Of a DNA stretch of 64,000 nt, positions 44,617-54,163 are shown piece by piece. Under the pieces are notes generated by a model that ran no database searches, had not been told where the DNA came from, and worked only from the letters and a program-made list of their open reading frames with translations. This DNA comes from Lactobacillus sp. ESL0791 (GTDB taxonomy: Bacteria > Bacillota > Bacilli > Lactobacillales > Lactobacillaceae). The DNA lies in contig NZ_JAQTHU010000001.1 of the NCBI RefSeq assembly GCF_029433255.1, forward strand, positions 2,294,001-2,358,000, written 5' to 3'. Within the stretch, counting starts at the first letter, position 1, and each line of letters opens with the position of its first letter. The position numbers and the translations under genes were made by a program.

Positions 44617-45138
44617 TCAAATTATGGCTTGCACTTTTTCGACCATTTCAGCAAGCGGCAAAGTTCCATCCAAAACCAGATCAGCATTTTCAGCAATATA
44701 TTCCTGATTGGCGACAAAATATGGCCGGGCGATCCGCAAATAAGTTTTGGCCCAAGAAATTATTTCTTCAACAGATTTATCTGCATCATCACGGATGATC
44801 TGTCTTGCAAAAGCAACATCTAGCGGCGTTTTTAAATAAACCACCCGGTCAATCAGCGGACGCAAAATTTGGTGCTGGTAACCAAAAGGAAAGTCCACCA
44901 AAATTAACGGCACCGTTCCATAAATCTTGCGCAGATCTTTCATCAAAGCGGTAATATCATATTGATTAACGGCTTCTTTTAAAGGTACATCAATACTCGG
45001 TGTGGTTGGCAACTGATCAATATCATAATTATCAAACGAAATAATTTTACTATCTGAATAATTCTGATGCAAACACTTAACCAACGTTGTTTTTCCACTC
45101 GCGGTGACACCGCTAACGACAATAACTTTGCTTTTCAT
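44617..45138 (-). CDS. Uridine kinase-like P-loop kinase
   Basis: This is a 173-residue protein with Walker A GVTASGKTT at residues 9-17, a DNYDIDQLP segment like the uridine/phosphoribulokinase family, and the lid RQIIRDD. It should phosphorylate a small molecule in the cytoplasm; a nucleoside or pantothenate-like substrate cannot be decided. It lies five bases after an rgg gene, hence in one operon with it, and upstream of the ABC leader. Confidence 0.75.
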   Translation of the reverse strand: MKSKVIVVSGVTASGKTTLVKCLHQNYSDSKIISFDNYDIDQLPTTPSIDVPLKEAVNQYDITALMKDLRKIYGTVPLILVDFPFGYQHQILRPLIDRVVYLKTPLDVAFARQIIRDDADKSVEEIISWAKTYLRIARPYFVANQEYIAENADLVLDGTLPLAEMVEKVQAII

Positions 45139-45143
45139 TTTTT

Positions 45144-45989
45144 CTACCTTTTATTCTTGAAAATGAATTTTTTAATTTCATTAGCATAAGCGGGCATTCC
45201 CACCAACTCAATATCCTTAATCACTAACTTGCAGGTATCCAAATACTCTGGCTTTTTCTCATCATGATATTTAAGCAGGTTTTTAATGATTACGATAAGA
45301 TTTTTATAGAAAAACGATTCTGCCCATACCGGCAGCTGATCAGCAACTTTCACGTAATACTGTGCTTCTTCATACCGATTATTTTCAATGCAAACAATTG
45401 TCATGTTGCCAATAATTACCAATAATTCTTCTTGCGTTCGTAAATCTTTATCGTCTTTATGCTGCGCAATGATTCTCTCAGAAATCAATAAATTACTGTC
45501 AAAATCGTAAATAGGGAGAAAATTGCAGTACAAAACGAGCTTCAAATCATTATAATCAGCTAAATTAAAAATCTTTTCCTTTAATGCAGCTTTTTTAGAC
45601 TCAGCTAGCTCTTTATCATCAAGCAAAGCAATGAAAGCATCAATGTAAAGCAGCCAATCTTCTCTATGAGACAACTTATTTTCATTTACCAACTGCTTGA
45701 TTTTTTCTAATTCAGCAACTGAATTATGATAGAAAGCTTGGGTAATAAGACGAGTAATTGCAGCTTCCATATCCTCTTCTGTCTGCTTTTTATTGCCTAA
45801 CTGATTAAAAAAATCAGCAATCGAAATATTATTTGCGGTTAAAATAGCCGCTAAATCCTCAGCAGTAATTCGGTGCAGATCCTTTTCGACTTTTGCATAA
45901 TATGAGGGACTGACAATCCCGTTAACCCACTCTTTCTGAGTTTTTGCATTATCAATGCGGTACTTTTTCAATAATTCGCCGATTGTCAT
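45144..45989 (-). CDS. Rgg/GadR/MutR family regulator (paralogue 4)
   Basis: This is a 281-residue regulator. ATG 45989 is well spaced from GAGG; ATG 45995 is too close. The helix-turn-helix (MTIGELLKKYRIDNAKTQ, then SPSYYAKVEKDLH) is near-identical in pattern to the other three paralogues, as is the C-terminal layout. Unlike them it has no TTAGTATA-N7-TATAAT promoter element. It is cotranscribed with the P-loop kinase, and the ABC exporter pair follows. Those are its likely targets. Confidence 0.87.
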   Translation of the reverse strand: MTIGELLKKYRIDNAKTQKEWVNGIVSPSYYAKVEKDLHRITAEDLAAILTANNISIADFFNQLGNKKQTEEDMEAAITRLITQAFYHNSVAELEKIKQLVNENKLSHREDWLLYIDAFIALLDDKELAESKKAALKEKIFNLADYNDLKLVLYCNFLPIYDFDSNLLISERIIAQHKDDKDLRTQEELLVIIGNMTIVCIENNRYEEAQYYVKVADQLPVWAESFFYKNLIVIIKNLLKYHDEKKPEYLDTCKLVIKDIELVGMPAYANEIKKFIFKNKR

Positions 45990-46094
45990 TTCCATTCCTC
46001 AAATCTAAAAATATTTTCCAGGCAATAATTATGATAACGAATTTACCAGCACTTTAATCTAATATTGCCTCAATTAGAAAAAAGATCAAGCAGA

Positions 46095-46121
46095 AAATAA
46101 AAAAGCCCTGCTAACTGAGCT
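46095..46121 (-). terminator. Terminator after the MFS gene
   Basis: On the minus strand AGCTC pairs with GGGCT around an eight-base loop and is followed by TTTTTTATTTT. Confidence 0.55.
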
Positions 46122-46158
46122 ATTTTACTAACTATGTTATCAGAGTTTTGGACGCTTA

Positions 46159-47355
46159 TTATTTAGATTGTTTTTGTCTTAAAATAAGAGCAATTAAGCA
46201 GCTTATAATTGTAGCTAAAAGCGCTATGCCCCAGTCTGCACCTAATGCTAAATGCAAACTAACTTTAGAAAATTGACCAGAAATTATTGGTACAGAAATT
46301 GAAGCGAAACTACCAAACAAATAGAAAAGACTAGTCATTAAACCGCGATGTGCAGGATGTAAATTCATTAATACAGTTAAGCCGATCTGCATAACTCCGC
46401 CAGCAGAGCTAAAGCCAAATATTAAACTGGCAAGATTAACAATAGCAGATTGTTTGCTGATTAAAACAACGGTCATTGCAATTAGAGCAATGCCATTACA
46501 GCTAATCAGCAGTTTAGTGTTACTAACCTTTTTACGTGATAAAATATATAAACTGATTACTCCAAGCATTGAGCCTAAACTGTAAGCCGACATTAAGCCA
46601 TGACTAATAATATTAGAATAATGTAAAGTCTCTTTACCATAAATTGTAATCCACTGAGTAAACCAAATCATAAGAGCCATTGAAATATAGCCATAAATAC
46701 TGAGTAAAACAGTTAAAACGATATTTTTGGTTTTTGTGATCCTGGAAGCTTTTTGGGCTTCTTCTTGAATTTCAACCTGCATATTAGGAAACTTAATTGG
46801 CACTAATAAAAGCATATTGATCAAAATTAAAATTCCCATTATTACAAATGACCAGCCATACCAAAGTCTGTTTTGCTGCAGAACAGAAACCAGCAGAGGT
46901 AAGATAAATTCACCGATTGATGCAAAGCCTTTTATTAAAATTGTCGCATAGCCCTCACCATGATTAATTTCAACTAACGTGGTATACGTTCCTGCATCAA
47001 GCAGCGAATTCCCTAGTCCTGCTAAAGCCGTTATCAAATATAGAACGGTTAAGTTAGGTGAAAGAATTACTCCCCAGGCAAAGAGCAAATAACAGATCAT
47101 GCCACTTACAATCGTTGTTTTACGCGAATAACGATCTGAAAGATAAGCAGTTAAAAGATAACCTAGTAGTCGCCCAATTCCTGTGCCAGACATGATAAAA
47201 GAAATCTGGGCAATGGTTGTATTAAATGTATGACTTAAGTTGGACATGTTTTGCGCAATAATAATTAAGCTAAAGCCATGAACCAAATAATTTAAATATA
47301 AACTTGTAGTTAAACGTAAACGCTGATGTGCCGACAATTCTTTGTTTGTTTTCAT
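46159..47355 (-). CDS. MFS transporter, YdiN/YdiM-like
   Basis: This 398-residue protein has 12 predicted helices. The N-terminal half resembles E. coli YdiN in my recollection: IIAQNMSNLSHTF, GTGIGRLLGYLL, SDRYSRKTTIVSG and GNSLLDAGTYTTL correspond to LAQNMSSLAEKF, GIGLGRLISILF and ANSALDTGGYPAL of YdiN. The MFS gene at 57677-58864 in the hydroaromatic cluster is of the same type. It may therefore transport a related hydroxylated ring acid. It is monocistronic, read leftwards, with no regulator next to it except rgg paralogue 4 downstream. Confidence 0.82.
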   Translation of the reverse strand: MKTNKELSAHQRLRLTTSLYLNYLVHGFSLIIIAQNMSNLSHTFNTTIAQISFIMSGTGIGRLLGYLLTAYLSDRYSRKTTIVSGMICYLLFAWGVILSPNLTVLYLITALAGLGNSLLDAGTYTTLVEINHGEGYATILIKGFASIGEFILPLLVSVLQQNRLWYGWSFVIMGILILINMLLLVPIKFPNMQVEIQEEAQKASRITKTKNIVLTVLLSIYGYISMALMIWFTQWITIYGKETLHYSNIISHGLMSAYSLGSMLGVISLYILSRKKVSNTKLLISCNGIALIAMTVVLISKQSAIVNLASLIFGFSSAGGVMQIGLTVLMNLHPAHRGLMTSLFYLFGSFASISVPIISGQFSKVSLHLALGADWGIALLATIISCLIALILRQKQSK

Positions 47356-47463
47356 TCTATACTCCTATACAATATAAGTAGTATTATTGATTAGGAAAAC
47401 TAAGAAGTAAAATAAAAATTTTTAATATATTTCGAATAAAAGACAATTCAAGGAGAAACTAAA

Positions 47464-48045
47464 ATGAAACAAGAAATTTTAAATAAATATCTGAAACAAA
47501 ATATTTTATTAGAAGTCTATTCCAAAACAAGTGATCCAGATAGGTTTTTACTCGGCTATCTGGTAAAAGATGCAGGCAATTTTTGCATTTTTGAAAGTAT
47601 TGATGAATACGGTGCTCTCGATGGTTATAGCCTCTATGCTAAAGCAGATATCGCCAAAATTCTTACTAATACAAGCTACACTAAAATTTTCGAAAGTAAT
47701 ATCAAGACTTATCAACAATTCAACGCCTTTGATCCATTTAATTTAAAAGAAAAGTATAACCATATCTTGCAAAAAACAAATTTTACTCCTGCCAGCCTGC
47801 TTAATTATTATTGCCAACATGGTAATGTTATTACACTTAGTATTGCCGGCTACGATTATCCTAACAGCGGTAAAGTCATTGCTGTCAGCGATAATTTTGT
47901 TTCCCTTGATGAAATGACGCATGACAAAGATCTAGATTACGATTTCCCCAGCCAAAACAAACCGCTTGAAATCCGTAGAATTACGGCTCTTGATATTGTT
48001 AGCAAAGATAATTTTTTATATGAACAATACAAGAAAAGCAGCTAA
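47464..48045 (+). CDS. Hypothetical protein, 193 residues
   Basis: I do not recognise this protein. It starts behind AAGGAG and is soluble, with no signal peptide or membrane segment. Two similar-looking halves may exist: residues 10-70 (ILLEVYSK... FLLGYLVKDAGNFCIFESID) and 115-190 (GNVITLSIAGYD... GKVIAVSDNFVSLDEM) both read as small beta-rich, Sm-like barrels ending in an Ile-rich strand. That is only a visual impression. It is divergent from the MFS gene. Confidence 0.75.
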   Translation: MKQEILNKYLKQNILLEVYSKTSDPDRFLLGYLVKDAGNFCIFESIDEYGALDGYSLYAKADIAKILTNTSYTKIFESNIKTYQQFNAFDPFNLKEKYNHILQKTNFTPASLLNYYCQHGNVITLSIAGYDYPNSGKVIAVSDNFVSLDEMTHDKDLDYDFPSQNKPLEIRRITALDIVSKDNFLYEQYKKSS

Positions 48046-48387
48046 CAATGTATTCATTGCATTTTAAAATTACATATCAAATAATTTTTATTAATACTTC
48101 ATTTGTATTTTTGTCAATTCAAAGTTAGTGTATTCAGCGCTGCCATTATTAAAGGAGCTAATTTTATTATTAAATTTACAAATATCTAAAGTATTATTCA
48201 CCCTCATAATATAATTTTATTACTATTTTTCACATTAAGCAGGACTCAATTTCTCATAAATTTATTCTGTATCATACAAAAGCACTTGACTTTTATTTTA
48301 AAAAGCTAATTAACTTTTTTCTTGTATTACCCCTAGATGTCGTATTAAACTAGTTAAGTGTCAAGATGTTGTATTTTATGAAAGAGC
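48046..48387. other. Intergenic region with a direct repeat before dak
   Basis: No gene was seen in this AT-rich stretch. AGATGTCGTATT (from 48335) and AGATGTTGTATT (from 48364) repeat 29 bases apart just before the dak start, on about the same face of the helix, and could be a regulator site. CTTGAC at 48286-48291 is a possible -35 without a convincing partner. Confidence 0.35.
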
Positions 48388-49035
48388 GTGATTCAAGTTA
48401 TTGTTTTAAGTGGGCCAATTGGAGCCGGTAAATCCAGTTTAACCAGTATTTTAGCCGAGCATTTGGGAACACAGGCCTTCTACGAGGGTGTTGATAATAA
48501 TCCTGTTCTTCCTCTGTATTACAAAGACATGAAGCGGTATACCTTTTTGCTGAACATTTATTTACTCAACCACCGAATGGCACAAATCAACCAAGCCGTT
48601 CAGGAAAAAAATAGTGTTTCAGACAGATCAATCTATGAGGATGCACTCTTTTTCCAAATGAATGCTGACAACAAGGTAGCTGATCCAACAGAATTTAAAA
48701 TTTACGATAGTTTACTTGAAAACATGATGGAAGATACCCCTGGTAACCAGAGTAAAAAGCCAGATCTCTTAATCTACATTCACGTTTCACTTGCAACAAT
48801 GCTTAAACGCATCAAGAAGCGCGGCCGTTCTTTTGAACAAATCAGTACCGATCCAAGTTTGAAAGATTATTATGCACGGTTAATCAGCTATTATGAACCG
48901 TGGTACGAAAGCTATCATGCTTCACCCAAGATGGCAATTGATGGTGACAAGTATGATTTTATTATTGATGAAGATGCGAAAAAAGAAGTTTTAGCCGCAG
49001 TTGATAATAAACTGCAAGAACTAGGGAAGTTATAA
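48388..49035 (+). CDS. dak: Deoxyadenosine kinase subunit
   Basis: This 215-residue deoxynucleoside kinase starts at GTG. The P-loop GPIGAGKSS is at residues 8-16, [11 protein letters not shown] holds the catalytic/substrate region and KKRGRSFEQ the lid. It closely resembles the deoxyadenosine kinase of L. acidophilus as I remember it ([37 protein letters not shown]). In that organism dAK and dGK form a heterodimer that salvages purine deoxynucleosides, since such lactobacilli need deoxynucleosides. The dgk gene follows 16 bases later. The two are products of gene duplication. Confidence 0.93.
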   Translation: MIQVIVLSGPIGAGKSSLTSILAEHLGTQAFYEGVDNNPVLPLYYKDMKRYTFLLNIYLLNHRMAQINQAVQEKNSVSDRSIYEDALFFQMNADNKVADPTEFKIYDSLLENMMEDTPGNQSKKPDLLIYIHVSLATMLKRIKKRGRSFEQISTDPSLKDYYARLISYYEPWYESYHASPKMAIDGDKYDFIIDEDAKKEVLAAVDNKLQELGKL

Positions 49036-49051
49036 TTTAAGAAGGAACGTG

Positions 49052-49732
49052 ATGACAGTTATTGTTTTAAGCGGGCCAATTGGAGCCGGTAAATCCAGTC
49101 TAACCAGTATTTTAGCAAAGTATTTAGGAACAAAACCATTCTACGAAAGCGTTGATAACAATCCCGTTTTGCCGCTTTTCTACGCTGATCCCAAAAAATA
49201 TGCCTTTTTGTTGCAGGTGTTCTTCCTAAACACGCGTTTTCGCAGCATCAAAGATGCTTTAACCGAGGACAACAATGTTTTGGATCGGTCGATCTATGAA
49301 GATGCGCTTTTCTTCCAAATGAATGCCGATATCGGGCGGGCAACGTCCGAAGAAGTCGATACCTATTATGAATTGCTCAATAGTATGATGCGTGAACTTG
49401 AACATATGCCAAAAAAGAATCCAGATTTACTGGTGCACATCAACGTTTCATACGAAACAATGATCAAGCGTATTCAAAAACGAGGCCGGCCGTACGAACA
49501 GTTGAGCTATGATGCCACCCTGGAAGATTATTACAAACGTTTGCTGCGTTATTACAAGCCATGGTACAAAAAATACGATTATTCACCTAAAATGCAGATT
49601 GACGGTGACAAGTACGACTTCATCGCTAACGAAGACGACCGGCAAGTGGTCTTGAAACAAATTGTTGCCAAATTAAAAGAAGTTGGCAAACTTCCCGCAA
49701 GCTGGGATAAGTCCACCAGGGTTCAAATTTAG
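49052..49732 (+). CDS. dgk: Deoxyguanosine kinase subunit
   Basis: This 226-residue partner of Dak starts at ATG 49052 behind AAGAAGGA. It has the P-loop [20 protein letters not shown] and KRGRPYEQ, and the L. acidophilus dGK-like block [20 protein letters not shown]. It phosphorylates deoxyguanosine and forms the mixed dimer with Dak. The C-terminal tail ([10 protein letters not shown]) extends a little past Dak. The first 70 or so bases of dak and dgk are still nearly identical, evidence of duplication. Confidence 0.93.
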   Translation: MTVIVLSGPIGAGKSSLTSILAKYLGTKPFYESVDNNPVLPLFYADPKKYAFLLQVFFLNTRFRSIKDALTEDNNVLDRSIYEDALFFQMNADIGRATSEEVDTYYELLNSMMRELEHMPKKNPDLLVHINVSYETMIKRIQKRGRPYEQLSYDATLEDYYKRLLRYYKPWYKKYDYSPKMQIDGDKYDFIANEDDRQVVLKQIVAKLKEVGKLPASWDKSTRVQI

Positions 49733-49756
49733 TTTTAATATTATTTTTATTTTTAC

Positions 49757-49784
49757 TTGACATATATTTTTTAGCGTCTATAAT
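49757..49784 (+). promoter_or_regulatory. Promoter of the T-box/amino-acid ABC operon
   Basis: TTGACA (49757-49762) and TATAAT (49779-49784), both consensus, are 16 bases apart. Transcription would start about 49792, just before the T-box stem I. Confidence 0.8.
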
Positions 49785-49800
49785 TATAGTTAAATTAAAA

Positions 49801-50066
49801 GGTTATGAGCAGACTAGTAATATTACTTGGATTGACAGAGAGTGCCGGTTGCTGAAAAGGCATCAATCTCACAATATGAATCACACCTGCGAACCGTTTT
49901 TCTGAATTTAGTAAGAAATACCGGTGGTCCCGTTATCACTTCAGTTAAAGATTAGTTTTTTAGTTTTTGACTGGCTGAGGTTACTTGTGTGAGCAAGTAA
50001 CGAAGCTGAGGTGGAATCACGCTATGTCGTCCTCTTAGACAAATTGTCTAAGAAGGCGGCTTTTTT
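49801..50066 (+). promoter_or_regulatory. T-box leader controlling an amino-acid ABC transporter
   Basis: All parts of a T-box are visible: K-turn stem (GGTT-ATGA-GCAG against CTGC-GA-ACC), loop E (AGTA opposite GAA), the AGAGAG bulge, the T-box core GAGGTGGAATCACG (50008-50021) and a strong terminator (50026-50066). After GAA the specifier loop reads TCACAC, giving CAC (His) or TCA (Ser) as the codon. A downstream polar-amino-acid ABC transporter favours histidine (inference). Uncharged tRNA would allow readthrough. Confidence 0.88.
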
Positions 50067-50081
50067 ATTTCAATAAATTAT

Positions 50082-50231
50082 AGAAATTCCGGTAGTCCCG
50101 TTATCGCTGCGATTTTAGCATTTGCATTTTGTTTTCTAAAACCGCTTAAGGCTGTTTTACGCGAGTAGACAGTAAATTGAGGTGGAACCACGTTATAGCG
50201 CCCTCTAGGTATTAACCTAGAGGGCGTTTTT
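50082..50231 (+). promoter_or_regulatory. Truncated second T-box (antiterminator half only)
   Basis: A second GAGGTGGAACCACG core (50178-50191) and terminator (about 50199-50231) follow the first. The 27 bases from 50082 match 49914-49940 at all but three positions, so this is a duplication of the 3' half of the leader. Stem I and the specifier loop are missing. Confidence 0.8.
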
Positions 50232-50251
50232 TACTTATTAAGGAGAAAAAT

Positions 50252-50893
50252 ATGAATTATATCAATTCAATCATGCCTGCACTGCTTTCAGGAGCAAAAT
50301 TAACGTTAGTTTTATTCTTCTGGACATTAATCATTTCAATTCCGCTCGGAATAATTGTCAGTCTAGGGCTAATTTCACATTTCAAGCCGTTACAAGTGAT
50401 CTTGAAGTTCTATATCTGGATCATGCGCGGCACGCCATTACTTTTACAGTTGATTTTTATCTTCTATGGTCTGCCAATTATCGGCATTATCTTTCAGCGT
50501 TACAACGCTGCTCTCTTTGCCTTCATTTTAAACTATACCGCTTATTTCGCAGAGATCTTCCGGGGCGGGTTTCAATCTGTTCCGGTCGGGCAATACGAAA
50601 GTGCACGGGTCTTAAGGCTTAATCGCTGGCAGACACTAACCCACATTATTATTCCCCAGGTAATAAAAATTGTTATCCCGTCAATCGGCAACGAAGTTAT
50701 TAACCTAGTAAAAGACACCTCACTTGTTTATGTTATCGGCTTGGGCGATCTGCTCCGTGCAGGAAATGTTGCAACGGCGCGTGATGTTACATTAATTCCG
50801 CTAGTTTTAGTCGGTATTGTTTACCTAATGATGACGGGGATCGCTTCATACTTATTGCGTAAAATTGAAAGCAGTTATTCCAAGTGGAAATAA
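50252..50893 (+). CDS. Amino-acid ABC transporter permease
   Basis: This is a 213-residue permease of the HisM/GlnP family, with an N-terminal block SIMPALLSGAKLTLVLFFW, the RGTPLLLQL motif and the ATPase-coupling EAA loop (ESARVLRLNRWQTLTHIIIP). It has about five membrane helices. It is the first of three genes (permease, ATPase, binding protein) under T-box control. The substrate is probably histidine, judged from the T-box specifier and not from this protein. Confidence 0.9.
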   Translation: MNYINSIMPALLSGAKLTLVLFFWTLIISIPLGIIVSLGLISHFKPLQVILKFYIWIMRGTPLLLQLIFIFYGLPIIGIIFQRYNAALFAFILNYTAYFAEIFRGGFQSVPVGQYESARVLRLNRWQTLTHIIIPQVIKIVIPSIGNEVINLVKDTSLVYVIGLGDLLRAGNVATARDVTLIPLVLVGIVYLMMTGIASYLLRKIESSYSKWK

Positions 50894-50907
50894 TTAAGGA
50901 GAAAAAT

Positions 50908-51561
50908 ATGCTTGAATTAAAAGAAATCACAAAAAAATTTGGTTCACGGATAATTTTAAATAAGCTCAACCTTGTCATCCCCGATGGACAAATCCTTGCA
51001 ATTGTGGGGCCATCAGGTGCTGGCAAAACCACCCTGCTGCGCTGCTTAAGCGGCCTCGAAAAAATTGATTCTGGTGAGTTTTTATGGAACAAAGAAAAAT
51101 TCGATCCAGCAAATCCTGACAGCAGCAAACAAATCATTGGTGTGGTCTTTCAAAGTTACCAACTTTTCCCTAATTTAACCGTCATTAACAACATTACCCT
51201 AGCGCCGACTCTTGTCTTAAAAGAAACAAAAACAGCAGCACAGAAAAGAGCTAGACAATTATTGAAAGAGCTTGACCTAGAGGGCAAGGAAGACCTGTAC
51301 CCATTTCAGCTTTCTGGCGGTCAGCAGCAGCGGGTAGCGATTGCCCGCGCCTTAGCAATGCAGCCGCAAATTTTATGTTACGATGAGCCCACTTCAGCCT
51401 TAGACCCAAGTCTGCGCGTAAAAGTTGGTGAAATCATCCTGCAGCTAAAGAAAAACAATAACATGACCCAGATTATCGTCACCCACGATATGGATTTTGC
51501 CAGTCAGGTCGCCGATAAAATTTTTACAGTGAAAGCATTAGACAATGAGGAGGTAAATTAA
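50908..51561 (+). CDS. Amino-acid ABC transporter ATPase
   Basis: This 217-residue ATPase starts at ATG 50908 behind AAGGAG. It has Walker A GPSGAGKTT, Q-loop (FQSYQLFPNLT), signature LSGGQQQRVAIARAL and Walker B ILCYDEPTSALDP, all as in the HisP/GlnQ family. It energises uptake by the permease encoded 14 bases upstream. The stop is directly followed by the binding-protein gene. Confidence 0.93.
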   Translation: MLELKEITKKFGSRIILNKLNLVIPDGQILAIVGPSGAGKTTLLRCLSGLEKIDSGEFLWNKEKFDPANPDSSKQIIGVVFQSYQLFPNLTVINNITLAPTLVLKETKTAAQKRARQLLKELDLEGKEDLYPFQLSGGQQQRVAIARALAMQPQILCYDEPTSALDPSLRVKVGEIILQLKKNNNMTQIIVTHDMDFASQVADKIFTVKALDNEEVN

Positions 51562-52422
51562 TTGAAAGCGAAACGTTTTTTATCCTTTTTACTTATTTTA
51601 CTTTGTACGTTTTGTCTAGCCGGCTGTCGTGATATTTCCGTTGGCAAGCGGGCAAGCGCAACCGACAACTGGACGCGCTTGAAAAAACGGGGCTATGTCA
51701 CCGTCGGTGTTGATGACACTTTTATTCCAATGGGCTTTCGCCAAAAAAACGGACAATTGGTCGGCTATGATGTCGATTTGGCAAATGCAGTTTTCAAATT
51801 ATACGGCATGAAGGTCAGTTTTCAGACAATTGATTGGTCCATGAACACAACCGAACTGCGCAATGGCACAATTGACTTAATTTGGAACGGTTTCAGCAAA
51901 ACTCCTGAACGTGAGGCCAAGGTTAGTTTCAGCAAAACCTACCTTTATGCCAGTGAAAATCTTGTCTCACTGAAAAAAAATAAGATCAACTCACCCGCTG
52001 CAATGAAAGACAAGTCTTTAGGGGCACAAAACGGTTCTTCTGGTTACAACGATATTATGAAATATCCGCAAATTTTTAAAAACCGGATCAAAGACCATGA
52101 GCCTATCCTCTACGATTCATTTACAAATGCCTTTATCGATCTGAATGCTGGCCGAATTCAAGGCTTGCTAATTGACAGTACATATGCCGATTATTATATT
52201 TCCCGTCAAAAACACCCCGAAAATTATACGGAAGTTTCCGGAATTTTTAAAAGAGATGCATTCGGTGTCGGCATCCGTAAAAGTGATGTCACCCTACGAA
52301 AAAAAATTAACCAAGGACTGGAAAAACTCGCACAAAATGGCACACTTGCCAAGATCAACCACAAATGGTTCGGCAACAAGGCTGATACACCATTATTAAA
52401 AAATAAAAAAGCAACTCGCTAG
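51562..52422 (+). CDS. Amino-acid binding lipoprotein
   Basis: This 286-residue protein starts at TTG behind GAGGAGG. It has a lipoprotein signal peptide with lipobox LAGC (Cys22), then a family 3 solute-binding domain: KKRGYVTVGVDDTFIPMGF, GQLVGYDVDLANAVF and NGTIDLIWNGFSKTPER. It is anchored outside the membrane and delivers a polar amino acid to the permease. The T-box points to histidine (or serine). Confidence 0.9.
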   Translation: MKAKRFLSFLLILLCTFCLAGCRDISVGKRASATDNWTRLKKRGYVTVGVDDTFIPMGFRQKNGQLVGYDVDLANAVFKLYGMKVSFQTIDWSMNTTELRNGTIDLIWNGFSKTPEREAKVSFSKTYLYASENLVSLKKNKINSPAAMKDKSLGAQNGSSGYNDIMKYPQIFKNRIKDHEPILYDSFTNAFIDLNAGRIQGLLIDSTYADYYISRQKHPENYTEVSGIFKRDAFGVGIRKSDVTLRKKINQGLEKLAQNGTLAKINHKWFGNKADTPLLKNKKATR

Positions 52423-52637
52423 ATAAACCATTAAAACAATATTCCCCATAATTATCGACATTTCTTGGCTTCCTTTTTGATCTAAATAAACATAGCTCAT
52501 ATTTTCTTATTTTTATACAAATATATGTTATCAAATAATAAATTTATCTTTAATTTTATTATTCTTTAATCATGGTTTTGATAAATAGCTTACAATTAAA
52601 TTACCATAATAATTAATTTGTATTTGAGGTGAATTTT

Positions 52638-53930
52638 ATGAAACTGAACAAGAAACTAATAATTACTACAACTGCTGCTATATTAGCCTTAGGTGTTAGT
52701 GTACCAGTAATTGAACATTCTGCTACTTCTGCATTGGCTGCTACTTCAAGTACTAATACGATGCAGCTAGCTCATGGTGCTTATGTTTACAATAAAAATG
52801 GAAAAAGGCTTAAAAAATATCGTGGCAGCCGATATAAAACCCATTTGCGTAAAGGTGCTAATGTGCAATATGCAGGTACAGTTGAATCAATTAAGCGTGA
52901 TAGTAAGCAATACTATCTTTTGAATGATGATAATTACAATCAGTCATGGCTGCCTTATAGAAAAGTCAAGGGTAAATATTATTACAGCATTGGTCATGGC
53001 GGCTACATTAACGCTGCTAATGTCAGTAAAATTAATGGTCAGCCGCTCTACGTGGCAAATGCTACTGTTAAAATTACTAATACCCGTTCAACTAAACCGT
53101 ATACTGTTGGTACTGGCAAAGACACTCGTACTATAAAAAATGGTGAATCTGTCAAAATAGATGGCATTACTTCAGCAATAAGTGATCCGACGAATATTCT
53201 TAAATATAAAATTAGCGGTACCACAGATGCTCTTTTTCAAGCATCCATCGTCACAAATAAGCCTAGGCAAAGACTAAGAGCCTATACTAATTATACCTAT
53301 GTTACTTTTAAGAAACATGCAGGTACTTATGATAGTCACGGCATTGCTCAAAAAGTTACTGGTCCACGTTCAACATTTTTAAAGAATGACTTGTATCCTG
53401 TAGAAGATGAAGTATACCTATGGGTTGCTAATGAAAATAAGGCTGAATTATTTTATTTATTAAAAGATTCATGGGGTACACCTCGATTTTTTGCAAATTA
53501 TGCAGGAAATGACTTTGGCGGTCTAATATATATCAAAGCAACAGATGTTACATATTATTCAGGACCCTACTTGGTACCAACTAATACAACTGAACAAGCA
53601 AAAACAGATGCTGCAGTAGCAACTAAGGTAGACAAACAGGAATTACAAAAATTGATTGATCAAGAAAAAACAGTTAAGGCAAATGCTAACTATACCAACT
53701 CATTCTATGATTCTTATGCGTTTCAGTATGATGCTGCATTAAAACTTGCAAAAAACATTAATCAGTCAACTACATCAACTATTTTTGAAGTTAAAACCGT
53801 AAGCTCAATATTAAATAAAGCGCAAACTGTATTACTTAATATGACAATTGATCAAGAAGAAAGTGATAAAATTTTAAATACTACTTCTCCTTATTTTGAT
53901 TCCTTGTCAATCCCAACTGATGGAGAATAA
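52638..53930 (+). CDS. SLAP-domain surface protein (430 residues)
   Basis: ATG 52638 follows GAGGTG. A signal peptide (about 1-35, cleavage near ALAAT) leads into a SLAP module with GAYVYNKNGKRLKKYRG and YYSIGHGGYINAANV. A second module contains VYLWVANENKAELFYLL, and the C-terminus is helical. It is a paralogue of the protein at 16831-18492 but lacks that protein's first extra module. There is no LPXTG. It probably binds the wall non-covalently. It is monocistronic with its own terminator. Confidence 0.85.
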   Translation: MKLNKKLIITTTAAILALGVSVPVIEHSATSALAATSSTNTMQLAHGAYVYNKNGKRLKKYRGSRYKTHLRKGANVQYAGTVESIKRDSKQYYLLNDDNYNQSWLPYRKVKGKYYYSIGHGGYINAANVSKINGQPLYVANATVKITNTRSTKPYTVGTGKDTRTIKNGESVKIDGITSAISDPTNILKYKISGTTDALFQASIVTNKPRQRLRAYTNYTYVTFKKHAGTYDSHGIAQKVTGPRSTFLKNDLYPVEDEVYLWVANENKAELFYLLKDSWGTPRFFANYAGNDFGGLIYIKATDVTYYSGPYLVPTNTTEQAKTDAAVATKVDKQELQKLIDQEKTVKANANYTNSFYDSYAFQYDAALKLAKNINQSTTSTIFEVKTVSSILNKAQTVLLNMTIDQEESDKILNTTSPYFDSLSIPTDGE

Positions 53931-54080
53931 TATTTATCATAATTTTTTATATAAGTGTCTGGGAAAACTGTGCTTTTAAAAAATATTATTTAAGAGCAAT
54001 TATTAAAGTCGAATATTATTATAAATATCTTTAAATTTTGTAACTTTTTATAGTGTAATCTAGACAAAAAATTGTATCAG

Positions 54081-54118
54081 AAAAGGAATGTTAGTTTTTT
54101 ATTCTAACATTCCTTTTT
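54081..54118. terminator. Bidirectional terminator
   Basis: AAAAGGAATGTTAG pairs with CTAACATTCCTTTT, with A's before and T's after, between the SLAP gene and the converging aroD gene. Confidence 0.85.
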
Positions 54119-54163
54119 GATTTGAGTTTTTTTCCTAGACACTTATTATTTTCGTAATACTAA

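Noticed and set aside
49049..49051. GTG 49049 as dgk start
   Set aside because: The adjacent ATG 49052 is better spaced from AAGAAGGA and gives the MTVIVLSGP start remembered for L. acidophilus dGK.
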